A stretch of 64,000 bases of DNA from the NCBI GenBank assembly GCA_934293575.1, contig CAKQYU010000005.1, positions 62,001 to 126,000 on the forward strand, in the 5' to 3' direction. This document shows, in pieces, positions 1-8,677 of the stretch; the first letter of the stretch is position 1, and each line of letters opens with the position of its first letter. The notes under the pieces were generated by a model. That model was given only the letters and a program-made list of their open reading frames with translations, had not been told where the DNA came from and ran no database searches. This stretch comes from an uncultured Lachnospiraceae bacterium. GTDB lineage: Bacteria; Bacillota; Clostridia; Lachnospirales; Lachnospiraceae. The translations under genes were made by a program, and so were the position numbers.

Positions 1-1
1 T

Positions 2-118
2 ATTTCATATTTTATTGATGGGATGGCGGGCCCGGCATTTACGGAAAGTAAGGCCTATCTGTTAAAAGAGCAGGAAAACTTATCGGTGGAAGATGTGTGG
101 AAGCAGTTTCAGATATGA
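2..118 (+). CDS. C-terminal end of an unknown protein (partial)
   Basis: An open frame enters from the left edge and ends at the TGA at 116-118, giving about 38 residues and ending in DVWKQFQI. The family is not recognisable from so short a piece. It reads straight into the vWA-like gene: an ATGA overlap lies at 115-118 and a better start follows at 130. It is therefore probably the upstream member of the vWA/MoxR/LRR operon. The true start lies outside the window. Confidence 0.5.
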   Translation: MSYFIDGMAGPAFTESKAYLLKEQENLSVEDVWKQFQI

Positions 119-129
119 AGGGAGCTGTC

Positions 130-1440
130 ATGGAAGAAAAGACAGAAAAGCAGGAAAGAATAACTGAATATGCAAGGAAAATAATGAATCTGGCAAGGGA
201 TACCATTACGGTGCGTTTTCGTTTTTTTGACCGGGCATTGACAAGGCTGGAAAGTATCGAAAAGCCGGGAATCGGTGGATTTGTTACGGATGGGAATCAT
301 CTTTTTTATGATCCGGCGGCACTGTTGGTTACTTATTTGGAGGAGCCCAATGTTGCGGTGCGGGCATATCTGCATGTGTTAATGCATTGTGTGTTTTATC
401 ATTATTTTTCCGTAGAAAATAAAAATCCGGAATATTGGAATCTTGCGGTTGATATTGCAGTGGAAAATATTATTCTGGATTTGGATTTGTCGGCGGCGGC
501 TTTGTCAAAGGATGGAGAAATAAAAGATCAGCTTCGCAAAATCCGAAAGTGGGTGCCGGAACTGACCGCTGAAAAGATATATCGAGAATTTATGGTTCAC
601 GGATTGTCGAGGGATGCACAAAGAACATATCAGAGATTGTTTACCGTGGATGTGCATGATATATGGTATCAAAAATCGGATCGTCCGACGGAAGAAATTA
701 TAATTACACAAAATCAATGGAAACAGATTTCGGAACGAATTAAAACGGAACTGAAGACCTTTACAAAAAATCAGGAAGGAATGGATGACTTTCTGGGTAA
801 TTTAGAGGAAGCTACGAAGCAACGGTATAATTATGAGGAGATTTTAGAACGGTTTTCCGTAACTGGGGAAGAGATTGCAATAAATGATGATGAGTTTGAT
901 TACATTTATTATACATACGGATTGCAGACTTACGGAAATCTTCCGTTGATTGAACCGTTAGAATATAAAGAGGTAAAGAAGGTTCGGGAATTTGTGATTG
1001 CGATTGATACTTCCGCATCCTGCAGAGGCGATATCGTTAAGGGATTTTTACAGGAAACATATGAGATATTGAAAAAAAGCGAGAATTTTTTCCATAAAAT
1101 CAATATCCATATTATTCAGTGTGACGCAACGATTCAGTCAGACACCCTTATTACCGGGGATGAAGATTTTAAACAGTTTATAAAAAACGGGAAATTGAAC
1201 GGGTTCGGGGCAACGGACTTTCGACCTGTATTTTCTTACGTCGATACTTTGTTGGAAGAAGGTGCATTTGAAAACTTAAAAGGTTTGATTTATTTTACGG
1301 ACGGTTACGGAATATATCCGGAACGAATGCCGGTTTATGATGTGATATTTGCATTTTTAAATGAAGATAAAAACCGCCAAAAGGTTCCGGGATGGGCAAT
1401 GGAAGTGATATTAGAGGAGGACAGATATGAATATAAATGA
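130..1440 (+). CDS. vWA-like / DUF2201-type putative metallopeptidase-related protein
   Basis: A protein of about 436 residues in the layout of DUF2201/VWA-like proteins that pair with MoxR ATPases. The N-terminal part resembles the predicted zincin domain, but the expected HExxH reads HVLMH (residues 82-86), so the catalytic Glu is absent. The C-terminal part carries a vWA-like segment with AIDTSAS, a MIDAS-like motif, followed by an acidic IYFTDGYG strand. I chose the ATG at 130 because AAGGGAG sits at 118-124; starts at 97 and 115 lack a ribosome site. It overlaps the MoxR gene by 14 bases, so the two are probably translationally coupled. The role is likely chaperone-like assembly or metal insertion with the ATPase. 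The substrate is unknown. Confidence 0.7.
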   Translation: MEEKTEKQERITEYARKIMNLARDTITVRFRFFDRALTRLESIEKPGIGGFVTDGNHLFYDPAALLVTYLEEPNVAVRAYLHVLMHCVFYHYFSVENKNPEYWNLAVDIAVENIILDLDLSAAALSKDGEIKDQLRKIRKWVPELTAEKIYREFMVHGLSRDAQRTYQRLFTVDVHDIWYQKSDRPTEEIIITQNQWKQISERIKTELKTFTKNQEGMDDFLGNLEEATKQRYNYEEILERFSVTGEEIAINDDEFDYIYYTYGLQTYGNLPLIEPLEYKEVKKVREFVIAIDTSASCRGDIVKGFLQETYEILKKSENFFHKINIHIIQCDATIQSDTLITGDEDFKQFIKNGKLNGFGATDFRPVFSYVDTLLEEGAFENLKGLIYFTDGYGIYPERMPVYDVIFAFLNEDKNRQKVPGWAMEVILEEDRYEYK

Positions 1441-2923
1441 AGCAAAGGATTATATTAAACATTCTATACAGGTATACTTAAAAAAGGATGAATTCGGAGA
1501 TTATAAGATACCGGTTGTGAGACAGCGTCCGATTTTTCTGCTGGGAGCACCCGGAATCGGTAAAACCGCAATTATGGAACAGATTGCACAGGAAATGGGA
1601 ATTGCATTGGTTTCGTATTCTATGACGCATCATACAAGACAGTCTGCGCTTGGTCTGCCGTTTATTAAGCAGAAGGAGTATGGGGGAAAGATATATGATG
1701 TATCGGAATATACCATGAGTGAAATTATTGCATCTATATATGAAACGATGGAGCAAAGCGGCGTTAAGGAAGGCGTATTATTCTTAGATGAGATTAACTG
1801 TGTTTCGGAAACGTTAGCACCATCGATGCTTCAATTTCTGCAATACAAAGTGTTTGGCAAGCATAAAGTGCCGGAAGGGTGGGTAATTGTGACTGCCGGA
1901 AACCCACCGGAATACAACAAATCGGTTCGGGAATTTGATGTGGTTACAATGGATCGTCTTAAGGTATTATCGGTTGAAGCAGATTATAAAACATGGAAAA
2001 TATATGCACAGGAAAAGGGAATACACGGAGCAATCCTGAATTTTCTGGAGCTGAAAAGAGATTATTTTTATCATATGGAGACAACCGGAGCGGGACGTTC
2101 TTATGTAACGGCAAGAGGATGGGAGGACTTATCACAGGTCATTCTTTTGTATGAGGAGGATGGACTGAAGGTTGATGAGACATTATTTTCCCAGTATCTG
2201 CAAAATGAAAAGATAGTAAAAGAATTTGCGGCTTATTATGATTTATACAATAAATATAAGCAGGATTATCAGGTCGAAGAGTTATTAAACGGTCATATAA
2301 AAGAGGAAGCGGTTATAAAAGCGCAGAAAGCATCTTTTGATGAGCGGTTATCTTTGCTTGGGCTGTTACTTGATAAGATGCAGCTGGAAATGAAGGATGT
2401 AATGGAAATGTCAGCCTATCTGTCAGATTTGATGATACCGTTGAAGGCAATAAAGGGAGCAGATTCCGTATATGAAATGCTTCCGGTGCAGGAAGAGGCA
2501 AGAGAAACATATCTTAAAAATCTGGAAAGCGCAAATTCGTTATCAACAGAGGAGCGCAGAAAACAAAAGCGGATTCAGGCTTTTTTGAAAACGGTCAGAA
2601 AGGAAATAACAGAACAAAATATTGCAGATGGGCAGGAAGCATTTTCCTATATAAAAGAAAAATTTGACAATCAGGTTGCTGATATGAAAAAGAAGGTTGA
2701 AACGACAGGCAGGCGTCTGCATGCAATGTTTGAATTTGCGGCAAAGGCATTTCAGGAGGGGAATGAAATGCTGGTGTTGGTAACGGAACTTACCGTAAAT
2801 AAATACAGTTCCCGCTATATCAGTATGTACGGATGTGAGGATTATCAGAAGTATAACCGTTTGTTGATGGTTTCTGACAGAAAAGAAAACCTGAAGGAAG
2901 AGATTAAAGATTTGATTTTGTAG
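1427..2923 (+). CDS. MoxR-family AAA+ ATPase
   Basis: A 498-residue AAA+ ATPase. Walker A is GAPGIGKT at residues 40-47 and Walker B is GVLFLDEIN at about 116-124. A sensor-1-like GNPPEYN segment follows. The C-terminal 250 residues are helical and carry no motif I recognise. MoxR ATPases work with vWA partners as chaperones that load cofactors or remodel complexes, and the vWA-like gene directly upstream overlaps this one. The start is ATG at 1427 after GAGGAGG. The partner complex cannot be named from sequence. Confidence 0.85.
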   Translation: MNINEAKDYIKHSIQVYLKKDEFGDYKIPVVRQRPIFLLGAPGIGKTAIMEQIAQEMGIALVSYSMTHHTRQSALGLPFIKQKEYGGKIYDVSEYTMSEIIASIYETMEQSGVKEGVLFLDEINCVSETLAPSMLQFLQYKVFGKHKVPEGWVIVTAGNPPEYNKSVREFDVVTMDRLKVLSVEADYKTWKIYAQEKGIHGAILNFLELKRDYFYHMETTGAGRSYVTARGWEDLSQVILLYEEDGLKVDETLFSQYLQNEKIVKEFAAYYDLYNKYKQDYQVEELLNGHIKEEAVIKAQKASFDERLSLLGLLLDKMQLEMKDVMEMSAYLSDLMIPLKAIKGADSVYEMLPVQEEARETYLKNLESANSLSTEERRKQKRIQAFLKTVRKEITEQNIADGQEAFSYIKEKFDNQVADMKKKVETTGRRLHAMFEFAAKAFQEGNEMLVLVTELTVNKYSSRYISMYGCEDYQKYNRLLMVSDRKENLKEEIKDLIL

Positions 2924-2952
2924 TTTGAAATAAGATTAAAGAGAGGTCAAAG

Positions 2953-3849
2953 ATGACATCATTTGAAATAGAAGCAGGCGATTATAAACTGACATATAAA
3001 ATAGGAGAAAACGGCGCAGTTGTTACAGATATAAGAGGAAATGGAAGTGTGCTGGACATTCCGAAAGAAATTATCTGCAAAGACAAGCCATATTTTATAT
3101 GTGAAATTGCAAAAAAGGCGGCACTTGCCTGTAAAACATTAAGAGATGTAAGGATTCCGGAAACGGTCACGAAAATTGGAGATTGGGCATTTGCGCAATG
3201 CGGGCAGCTGGAATGTGTCAGTATTCCTGCCGACATTTTGCTTGGAGTCGGAGTATTTGAAGGTTGTCAGCATTTGTACCGGATACGGATACAGGGGAAG
3301 GATGAGGATACTTTGCCAAGATTGCTTGCCTGCTGTGTTACAGAATTTCAAGCGGAAGATTTGATTGGTGACAATGGAGCGGGACAGGATGACTGGTATG
3401 AAAAATGGGATCAGAGATTACTTTCTTTTTTGCAGGAGGCCGATGAGGAAGGCTATCAGACGATGGTTTTGTGCGGAGAGGAGGATATACGAAAGGATAT
3501 TCCGCAATATGTCATGGAACGTAAGATGGATAAATGTGACCTGTGTATGACAAGACTTTTTCATAAGAAGGGTTTGTCAGAGGATATGGAAAATCGGATT
3601 ACGGAATATATTTTACGGCATATAAAAGGATGTGAACAGGAAGCCGCATGGGAACTTATGAAAGGGAGATATGGCAATCATTTGGAATACTATGAATTGT
3701 TGGCGGATATCGGTGGTATTACAAAGGATAATATTGAAGCCATGATAGAAGATCTGGATGAAAAACATGCGGAGGCAAAGGCATATTTAATTCAGTACAA
3801 GCAGGGACATTTTGGGGTAGAGGATGTTTTTGCGGGATTTGAGTTGTAA
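2953..3849 (+). CDS. Leucine-rich repeat (BspA/LRR_5-like) protein
   Basis: A 298-residue protein. The N-terminal third contains BspA-type leucine-rich repeats, for example IPETVTKIGDWAFAQCGQL followed by VSIPADILLGVGVFEGC. The C-terminal two thirds are acidic and helical with no motif I recognise. There is no signal peptide, so it is probably cytoplasmic, unlike the surface BspA proteins. It follows the MoxR gene by 29 bases with an AGAGAGG ribosome site and closes the operon. It may act as an adaptor or substrate for the MoxR/vWA pair; that is inference from position. Confidence 0.65.
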   Translation: MTSFEIEAGDYKLTYKIGENGAVVTDIRGNGSVLDIPKEIICKDKPYFICEIAKKAALACKTLRDVRIPETVTKIGDWAFAQCGQLECVSIPADILLGVGVFEGCQHLYRIRIQGKDEDTLPRLLACCVTEFQAEDLIGDNGAGQDDWYEKWDQRLLSFLQEADEEGYQTMVLCGEEDIRKDIPQYVMERKMDKCDLCMTRLFHKKGLSEDMENRITEYILRHIKGCEQEAAWELMKGRYGNHLEYYELLADIGGITKDNIEAMIEDLDEKHAEAKAYLIQYKQGHFGVEDVFAGFEL

Positions 3850-3884
3850 GACAGACAAAATTTGAAAAATTTTTTTGTTTGCTA

Positions 3885-3912
3885 TAAAATATTAGTGACA
3901 GATGGTCGAAAT
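3885..3912 (+). promoter_or_regulatory. Possible SigD (sigma-28) promoter for flaG-fliD-fliS
   Basis: TATAAAATAT begins at 3883 and GTCGAAAT lies at 3905-3912, giving TAAA-N16-GTCGAAAT. It resembles the two flagellin promoters in this window (TAAAGTAT-N11-NCCGATAT) but has one extra spacer base and a weaker -10. The position about 95 bases upstream of flaG and the late-flagellar content of the operon fit SigD control. Confidence 0.4.
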
Positions 3913-4008
3913 ATCTGTTAGAAATATTTTAAAATGTTTTGTAACTATTTATTAATGTCATTCTGATTGCAAGAGAATGACGGGAATCACACACGGAGGT
4001 GAATGATT

Positions 4009-4458
4009 ATGGGAATCGAAGCAATTCAAACAGCAGTAGTACCAAAACAACAGATGGTGCAGAAAGTAGAACCGGTTACAACGGATGGTAACTACGATTC
4101 GACAAGTATTAAGGTAACGCCTATGGAAACCACACCTGTTCAGGCAAGACAGGATAATTATGATTCAGATGCACAACAGGGTTCGTCCTATCAACAGGGA
4201 AAAAAGGATGAAGGAAAGAACATTCAGGATGTAAATCCTGAAAAGGTAAAAAGTGCAATCGCAGATATTAATAAGAAAATTGCACCGACTCGTACACAAT
4301 GTGAATTTAAGTATCATGAAAAAACACATCGTATATCTATTACAGTAAGAGATAAGGATACCGATAAGGTGATTAAAGAAATTCCGCCGGAGAAAACTCT
4401 GGATATGATAGCAAAATCCTTAGAACTGGCGGGAATCTTAGTGGATGAAAAACGTTAG
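4009..4458 (+). CDS. flaG: FlaG-family flagellar protein
   Basis: A protein of about 149 residues. The C-terminal half matches the FlaG family: a FKYHEKTHRISITVRDKD strand region followed by VIKEIPPEKTLDMIAKS. The N-terminal half is low-complexity and rich in Gln, Asp and Thr. FlaG proteins are linked to filament-length control and usually sit beside fliD, as here. The ATG at 4009 is preferred because GGAGGTG at 3995-4001 gives seven bases of spacing; an ATG at 4003 would lie too close. First gene of the probable SigD operon flaG-fliD-fliS. Confidence 0.85.
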   Translation: MGIEAIQTAVVPKQQMVQKVEPVTTDGNYDSTSIKVTPMETTPVQARQDNYDSDAQQGSSYQQGKKDEGKNIQDVNPEKVKSAIADINKKIAPTRTQCEFKYHEKTHRISITVRDKDTDKVIKEIPPEKTLDMIAKSLELAGILVDEKR

Positions 4459-4469
4459 GAGGGAAAGAT

Positions 4470-6386
4470 ATGGCAGGAGTCAGAATGACAGGACTTGCTT
4501 CCGGGCTTGATACGGAAAGTCTGGTAGGTGAATTATCGAAAGCATATCAGACGAAAGTGGATAATGCCAAAAAGGCTCAGACAAAGGCAGAGTGGAAAAA
4601 GGAAGCATGGTCTTCTTTGAATACAAAATTATTAAATTTCTACAAAGGCGCTCTTTCCACCTTTAAAAGTACCAGTACTTATAACACAAAGTCTGTTAAA
4701 GGTAATTTAACAGGTATGAAGATTACAGCCAATGCAAAAGCAGTCAGCGGTAATCATACGGTGAAGGTTAACAGTACGGCAAGTGCCCAGATGTGGACCG
4801 GGTATCGTATCGGAGGTAAAGGAAAGACCGTTGACGCAACGACTTACGAAGCAGCCACAGAGGGAAGTAAGAAGATATCAGATCTTAAGAATGCACAGGG
4901 CTACAGTATCCAGAATGCATTAAACGGTTCCTGCTTTAAGGTAAGTGCCAATGGTGCAGATACAGAGGTTAAGATTCACATTGATGAGAATACAACCGTC
5001 GACGATATGGTTGCGGATATCAACAATCAGTTATCAGGAACCGGATTGACAGCCAGCTTTGAGAAAGGGGCGCTTAAGTTTGCCAATACTTCTGTTGGTG
5101 CAGACGGTAATGCCGGTTATGATATTTCTATTGAGGCATTAAATGAAACAAGTGCTACAGCTTTGGGAATATCGAAGGATGCAACGACCATCAAACCATT
5201 AGGAGAAGGCAATACAGAGAATACATATAAGGCAGGTACTTTTGCTTATGCGGAGAAGAAAACACCGGATTCTGCCGTAACCGGCTCTACAAAGCTTACG
5301 GATCTTGGCATTGCAGAGAATACGGTAATTAAGGTAAATGGCACCGAAATTAATGTTGACCGGAATATGACCTTATCAGGACTTGCAACCGCGATGGGTA
5401 ATACCGGTATGAATGCAAGCTATGATGCAGTTCAGGGAAGATTTTATCTAAGTGCAAAGAATACAGGAACAGAGAATGCATTTACGGTAGAAGCAGATGA
5501 CGATACATTAGATAAGTTAGGGTTAAAATTTGCTGATGATTATAAAGGAAAAATTGATGCAAGAGATGCATCCATTACTTATAACGGTGTAGAGTATACC
5601 CAGGCAACCAACACCTTTAACATTAATGGTCTTACTATCGAAGCAAGCGGTACTGGTGAGGAGCAGACCTTTACGGTAGATAACGATATAGATGGTATTT
5701 ATGATAAGGTAAAGAGCTTCGTAAAAGAGTACAATGAACTGATTACAGAGATGAATAAACTCTATAATGCGGACAGTACCAGAGGATATGAGCCATTGAC
5801 CTCTGATGAGAAGGAGGCCATGAATGATGAGGATATTAAGAACTGGGAAGATAAGATAAAAGGTTCTTTACTTCGTAGAGACAGTACCATCAGCTCACTG
5901 CTTACCAATATGCGTACCATATTTAATAAAGCAGTCGATGTAACGAATCCGGATGGAACAACTTCAAAATATTCATTGGCATCCTTTGGAATTGTAACCA
6001 GTAATTATACAGAGAAGGGACAGTTACATATTCAGGGTGACTCGGGGGATTCCGACTTTATGGATAAGGATGACAAATTAAAAGCAGCTCTTGCTGCGAA
6101 TTCGGATGCTGTAACCAAGACTTTAACTTCTCTTGGTACCGAGGTTTATAATCATCTTTTCAAAGCAATGAAAAAGACGGAGACCAGCAGTGCCATGACG
6201 TTCTATAATGATGTTACTTTAGATAAAGATATCAAGCAGAAAAAGGAAGATGTAACATCCATTCAGGAAAAGCTTGCAGCAGAAGAGGACAAATACTACA
6301 AACAGTTTTCGTCAATGGAGACTGCATTATCAAAGCTACAGTCCCAGCAGACATACATAGCACAGTTGTTTAGTGGAATGTCATAA
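4470..6386 (+). CDS. fliD: Flagellar filament capping protein FliD (HAP2)
   Basis: A 638-residue protein. FliD_N lies at the start (MTGLASGLDTESLVGELSKA) with the coiled D0/D1 part. A long Thr/Ala-rich beta region forms D2/D3. FliD_C at about 365-630 ends in a heptad coiled coil that returns to D0. FliD oligomers cap the growing filament and help fold exported flagellin. It starts 11 bases after flaG with AGGAGGG and is followed by fliS, its usual export-chaperone neighbour. Somewhat longer than the 450-500 residues of enteric FliD, which is common in Clostridia because of extra variable domains. Confidence 0.95.
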   Translation: MAGVRMTGLASGLDTESLVGELSKAYQTKVDNAKKAQTKAEWKKEAWSSLNTKLLNFYKGALSTFKSTSTYNTKSVKGNLTGMKITANAKAVSGNHTVKVNSTASAQMWTGYRIGGKGKTVDATTYEAATEGSKKISDLKNAQGYSIQNALNGSCFKVSANGADTEVKIHIDENTTVDDMVADINNQLSGTGLTASFEKGALKFANTSVGADGNAGYDISIEALNETSATALGISKDATTIKPLGEGNTENTYKAGTFAYAEKKTPDSAVTGSTKLTDLGIAENTVIKVNGTEINVDRNMTLSGLATAMGNTGMNASYDAVQGRFYLSAKNTGTENAFTVEADDDTLDKLGLKFADDYKGKIDARDASITYNGVEYTQATNTFNINGLTIEASGTGEEQTFTVDNDIDGIYDKVKSFVKEYNELITEMNKLYNADSTRGYEPLTSDEKEAMNDEDIKNWEDKIKGSLLRRDSTISSLLTNMRTIFNKAVDVTNPDGTTSKYSLASFGIVTSNYTEKGQLHIQGDSGDSDFMDKDDKLKAALAANSDAVTKTLTSLGTEVYNHLFKAMKKTETSSAMTFYNDVTLDKDIKQKKEDVTSIQEKLAAEEDKYYKQFSSMETALSKLQSQQTYIAQLFSGMS

Positions 6387-6396
6387 TAAAAAACAA

Positions 6397-6423
6397 ACAC
6401 CGGAGGGATCAAAACTCCGGTGT
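6397..6423 (+). terminator. Intercistronic hairpin between fliD and fliS
   Basis: A perfect 9-bp stem, ACACCGGAG at 6397-6405 pairing with CTCCGGTGT at 6415-6423, with a 9-base loop. The following bases (TATTACTC) are not a U-tract, so a full Rho-independent stop is unlikely. It is more plausibly an RNA-processing or stability element, or a weak attenuator within the operon. Confidence 0.5.
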
Positions 6424-6445
6424 TATTACTCAAAGGAGATAGGAT

Positions 6446-6820
6446 ATGGCACAGGGAAATCCATATGCAAAATATACAAATAACAGAGTTTTGACAGCAT
6501 CATCGGCAGAATTAACGTTGATGCTCTATGAGGGGGCTATTAAGTTCTGCAATCTTGCAAAGATTGATTTGGAAAAAAATGAATATGGAGATGCGATGCA
6601 CCATGTACAGCGGGCAAGAGCGATTATTGCGGAATTACAGTCAACACTTGATTTTAAATATCCGGTTGCAAAGGATTTTGATATTATATACACCTATGTA
6701 TTACAGCTCATGAAGGATTGTAATAAGAATCATGATATGGAAACATTAGAAGAGATATTGGTTCAGTTGAGAGAACTTAGAGATACATGGAAGCAGGTTA
6801 TGAAAACAGGAAGACAGTAG
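6446..6820 (+). CDS. fliS: Flagellin export chaperone FliS
   Basis: A 124-residue FliS. The opening NPYAKYTNNRVLTASSAELT and the segment LMLYEGAIKFCNLAK are family hallmarks. FliS is a cytoplasmic helical-bundle chaperone that binds the C-terminal tail of flagellin, keeps it unfolded and delivers it to the export gate. AAAGGAG precedes the ATG. It lies downstream of fliD across an intercistronic hairpin and just upstream of another small helical protein and the two flagellins. Confidence 0.95.
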   Translation: MAQGNPYAKYTNNRVLTASSAELTLMLYEGAIKFCNLAKIDLEKNEYGDAMHHVQRARAIIAELQSTLDFKYPVAKDFDIIYTYVLQLMKDCNKNHDMETLEEILVQLRELRDTWKQVMKTGRQ

Positions 6821-6836
6821 TCTGAGAGGAAAGAAA

Positions 6837-7316
6837 ATGGAAAAAAAAGAAAAAGACAGTTATGTTGGAATGTTGTTACAAACCTTGCAAAAGCAGGAGG
6901 AGACACTTCGGGAGGTCTTAGCTGTTACCAAGGATCAGTGTAAGCTTGCAGATTCTGGCAGCTTTGATGAGGATTGCTTTCAGGATACTTTGAACCAGAA
7001 GGAAATCCTGATTTCCCGGTTGAATAGTCTGGATGATGGATTTGCTTCCGTATACGGAAGAGTCCGTAATGTAATTTTGCAGGAAAAGAACAATTACCGG
7101 GATGAGATAAGGAGGATGCAGGAGCTTATTAAGAGCTGTACGGATTTGGGGGTAGAGATTAAGGTATTGGAAGAACGTAACCGGGATAAGCTGGCAAAGT
7201 GTTTTTCCCAAAAACATAAAATGTATGGTGCACGCCTTACAGCCGCAACGGTAGCTTCCAAATATCATCAGACTATGAACTCCGGACAGATTGGTGGCTC
7301 TAATTACAAATTATAA
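6837..7316 (+). CDS. FliT/FlgN-like flagellar chaperone candidate
   Basis: A 159-residue, almost entirely helical protein with charged heptads, a LxxKE-type segment (LNQKEILISRLNSLDDGF) and a C-terminal stretch ending NYKL. Size, helicity and position right after fliS fit the FlgN/FliT class of export chaperones, which handle hook-associated proteins (FlgK/FlgL) or FliD. Primary sequence in this class is poorly conserved, so the exact member cannot be fixed. It starts 16 bases after fliS with GAGAGGAAAG. Confidence 0.6.
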   Translation: MEKKEKDSYVGMLLQTLQKQEETLREVLAVTKDQCKLADSGSFDEDCFQDTLNQKEILISRLNSLDDGFASVYGRVRNVILQEKNNYRDEIRRMQELIKSCTDLGVEIKVLEERNRDKLAKCFSQKHKMYGARLTAATVASKYHQTMNSGQIGGSNYKL

Positions 7317-7330
7317 GCAATGATATACGA

Positions 7331-7366
7331 CATATAGAGAAAAGAAGCTTGTCTTTTCTATATATG
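7331..7366 (+). terminator. Hairpin at the end of the fliD-fliS operon
   Basis: CATATAGAGAAAAG (7331-7344) pairs with CTTTTCTATATATG (7353-7366), a 14-bp stem with one mismatch and an 8-base loop. No clean U-run follows, so it may act with a factor or protect the 3' end. It separates this operon from the first flagellin promoter. Confidence 0.5.
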
Positions 7367-7416
7367 GTTACGGACGAGAAATGGTAAGAATTTTTTTAGA
7401 AATTTACAAAAAACTA

Positions 7417-7443
7417 TAAAGTATTATCGGGATATACCGATAT
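7417..7443 (+). promoter_or_regulatory. SigD (sigma-28/FliA) promoter of flagellin gene 1
   Basis: TAAAGTAT at 7417-7424, an 11-base spacer, then ACCGATAT at 7436-7443. This matches the sigma-28 consensus TAAAGTTT-N11-GCCGATAA in both boxes and in spacing. The same arrangement precedes the second flagellin. The predicted transcript has a leader of about 135 bases. Confidence 0.85.
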
Positions 7444-7527
7444 ATATGGTGTAAGGATAATACAACCTTATTACAATTACATAACTTGTGATAATAGCTC
7501 GTAAGAGATATTATAAAACTATCAACG

Positions 7528-7565
7528 GTGGCGAAGCCACTAGTACATGTTGCAAGGATGCAACA
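7528..7565 (+). promoter_or_regulatory. Two tandem 5'-leader hairpins of flagellin 1
   Basis: GTGGC (7528-7532) pairs with GCCAC (7536-7540) around a GAA loop. TGTTGCA (7548-7554) pairs with TGCAACA (7559-7565) around AGGA. Both lie just upstream of the AAGGAGG ribosome site at 7574-7580. They may stabilise this abundant mRNA or tune translation. Confidence 0.5.
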
Positions 7566-7587
7566 TTATATTCAAGGAGGAATTATT

Positions 7588-8454
7588 ATGGTAGTACAAC
7601 ACAACATGCAGGCAGCAAATGCAAACAGAATGCTGGGAATGAACGTTAAGGCAGTAGCTAAGTCTACAGAGAAGTTATCTTCAGGATACAAAGTAAACCG
7701 TGCAGCAGATGATGCAGCAGGACTTTCTATTTCTGAGAAGATGAGAAACCAGATCCGTGGTATCAATCAGGCAGTTTCAAACTCTGAGGACGGTCAGTAT
7801 TTAATCCAGACAGCTGAAGGAAACTTGAATGAGATTCATTCTATCTTACAGCGTATGGGTGAGCTTGCTACAAAGGGTGCCAACGAAGTTAATGCAACTG
7901 ATGACCGTAAGGCTATCGCTGATGAGTTACATCAGTTAGCCTGTGAGATTGATAGTATCTCAGCTAAGGCTCAGTTCAACGGTAAGTACTTATTAAGCGA
8001 GGATAAAAATCCGGATCTTGCAAAAGGATTAGACTTACAGGTTGGTGCTAATTCAGGAGAGACTATGAACATTAAGTTGCAGAAAATCAACACAGAAGCA
8101 CTTAAGGTAGATGATCTTAAGGATGATGTAACAGCTGGTGCAGATTATGCAAATGGTACATCAACAGGAACAGATAAGTACAGAGATTTGATGACAACTG
8201 TAACATCAGCAGTTAAGACTGTATCTGATACTCGTTCACAGCTTGGTGCTATCCAGAACCGTTTGGATTACACAATCAACAACTTAGAGAACTATTCGGA
8301 GAACTTAACATCATCTGAGTCAAATATCCGTGATACAGATATGGCTAAAGAGATGGTTAACTACTCTAAGAATAACATTCTTCAGCAGGCTGCACAGTCT
8401 ATGCTTGCACAAGCTAACCAGTCTAACCAGGGCGTATTATCATTACTTCAGTAA
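7588..8454 (+). CDS. Flagellin 1 (filament subunit)
   Basis: A 288-residue flagellin with complete N-terminal D0/D1 (residues 1-138, including KLSSGYKVNRAADDAAGLSI) and C-terminal D1/D0 ending ANQSNQGVLSLLQ. The central variable region is only about 60 residues. The TLR5-contact helix reads ILQRMGELATKG, so Arg89 is kept but the following Arg is Gly. A single Cys at residue 119 is unusual for a flagellin. The ATG at 7588 is chosen for its AAGGAGG site; the open frame from 7528 adds 20 residues inside the leader hairpins. It is nearly identical to the next flagellin. Confidence 0.97.
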   Translation: MVVQHNMQAANANRMLGMNVKAVAKSTEKLSSGYKVNRAADDAAGLSISEKMRNQIRGINQAVSNSEDGQYLIQTAEGNLNEIHSILQRMGELATKGANEVNATDDRKAIADELHQLACEIDSISAKAQFNGKYLLSEDKNPDLAKGLDLQVGANSGETMNIKLQKINTEALKVDDLKDDVTAGADYANGTSTGTDKYRDLMTTVTSAVKTVSDTRSQLGAIQNRLDYTINNLENYSENLTSSESNIRDTDMAKEMVNYSKNNILQQAAQSMLAQANQSNQGVLSLLQ

Positions 8455-8481
8455 TCTAGTTACTAGATTCGGAAGACAATC

Positions 8482-8512
8482 AGAACCAATCCGTAAGGGT
8501 TGGTTCTTTTTG
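8482..8512 (+). terminator. Rho-independent terminator of flagellin 1
   Basis: An 11-bp stem, AGAACCAATCC (8482-8492) with GGGTTGGTTCT (8497-8507), GTAA loop, followed by a run of T. It lies 27 bases after the stop, and the second flagellin has its own promoter downstream, so the two genes are separate transcripts. Confidence 0.9.
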
Positions 8513-8540
8513 TATTTATAAAAAAATTTTAAATTAACTA

Positions 8541-8567
8541 TAAAGTATTTAAAAATTCCTCCGATAT
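8541..8567 (+). promoter_or_regulatory. SigD (sigma-28/FliA) promoter of flagellin gene 2
   Basis: TAAAGTAT at 8541-8548, an 11-base spacer, then TCCGATAT at 8560-8567. Spacing and boxes match the flagellin 1 promoter and the sigma-28 consensus. Confidence 0.85.
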
Positions 8568-8637
8568 ATGTAGTGTAAGGAACAACAAAAGGATTTGAGT
8601 TTCCTGATGGAAAATAATAAGATAAAGAAGAATGGAT

Positions 8638-8656
8638 TCAAATCAAAAGGATTTGA
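8638..8656 (+). promoter_or_regulatory. 5'-leader hairpin of flagellin 2
   Basis: TCAAATC (8638-8644) pairs with GATTTGA (8650-8656) around a 5-base loop, just upstream of the AAGGAGG ribosome site. It sits where the second leader hairpin of flagellin 1 sits but has a different sequence, which suggests the structure matters rather than the bases. Confidence 0.4.
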
Positions 8657-8677
8657 TATCTCAAGGAGGAATTTATT

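Noticed and set aside
7528..7587. 20-residue N-terminal extension of flagellin 1
   Set aside because: It lies in the leader hairpins, and flagellin 2 starts at the matching later ATG with the same AAGGAGG site.
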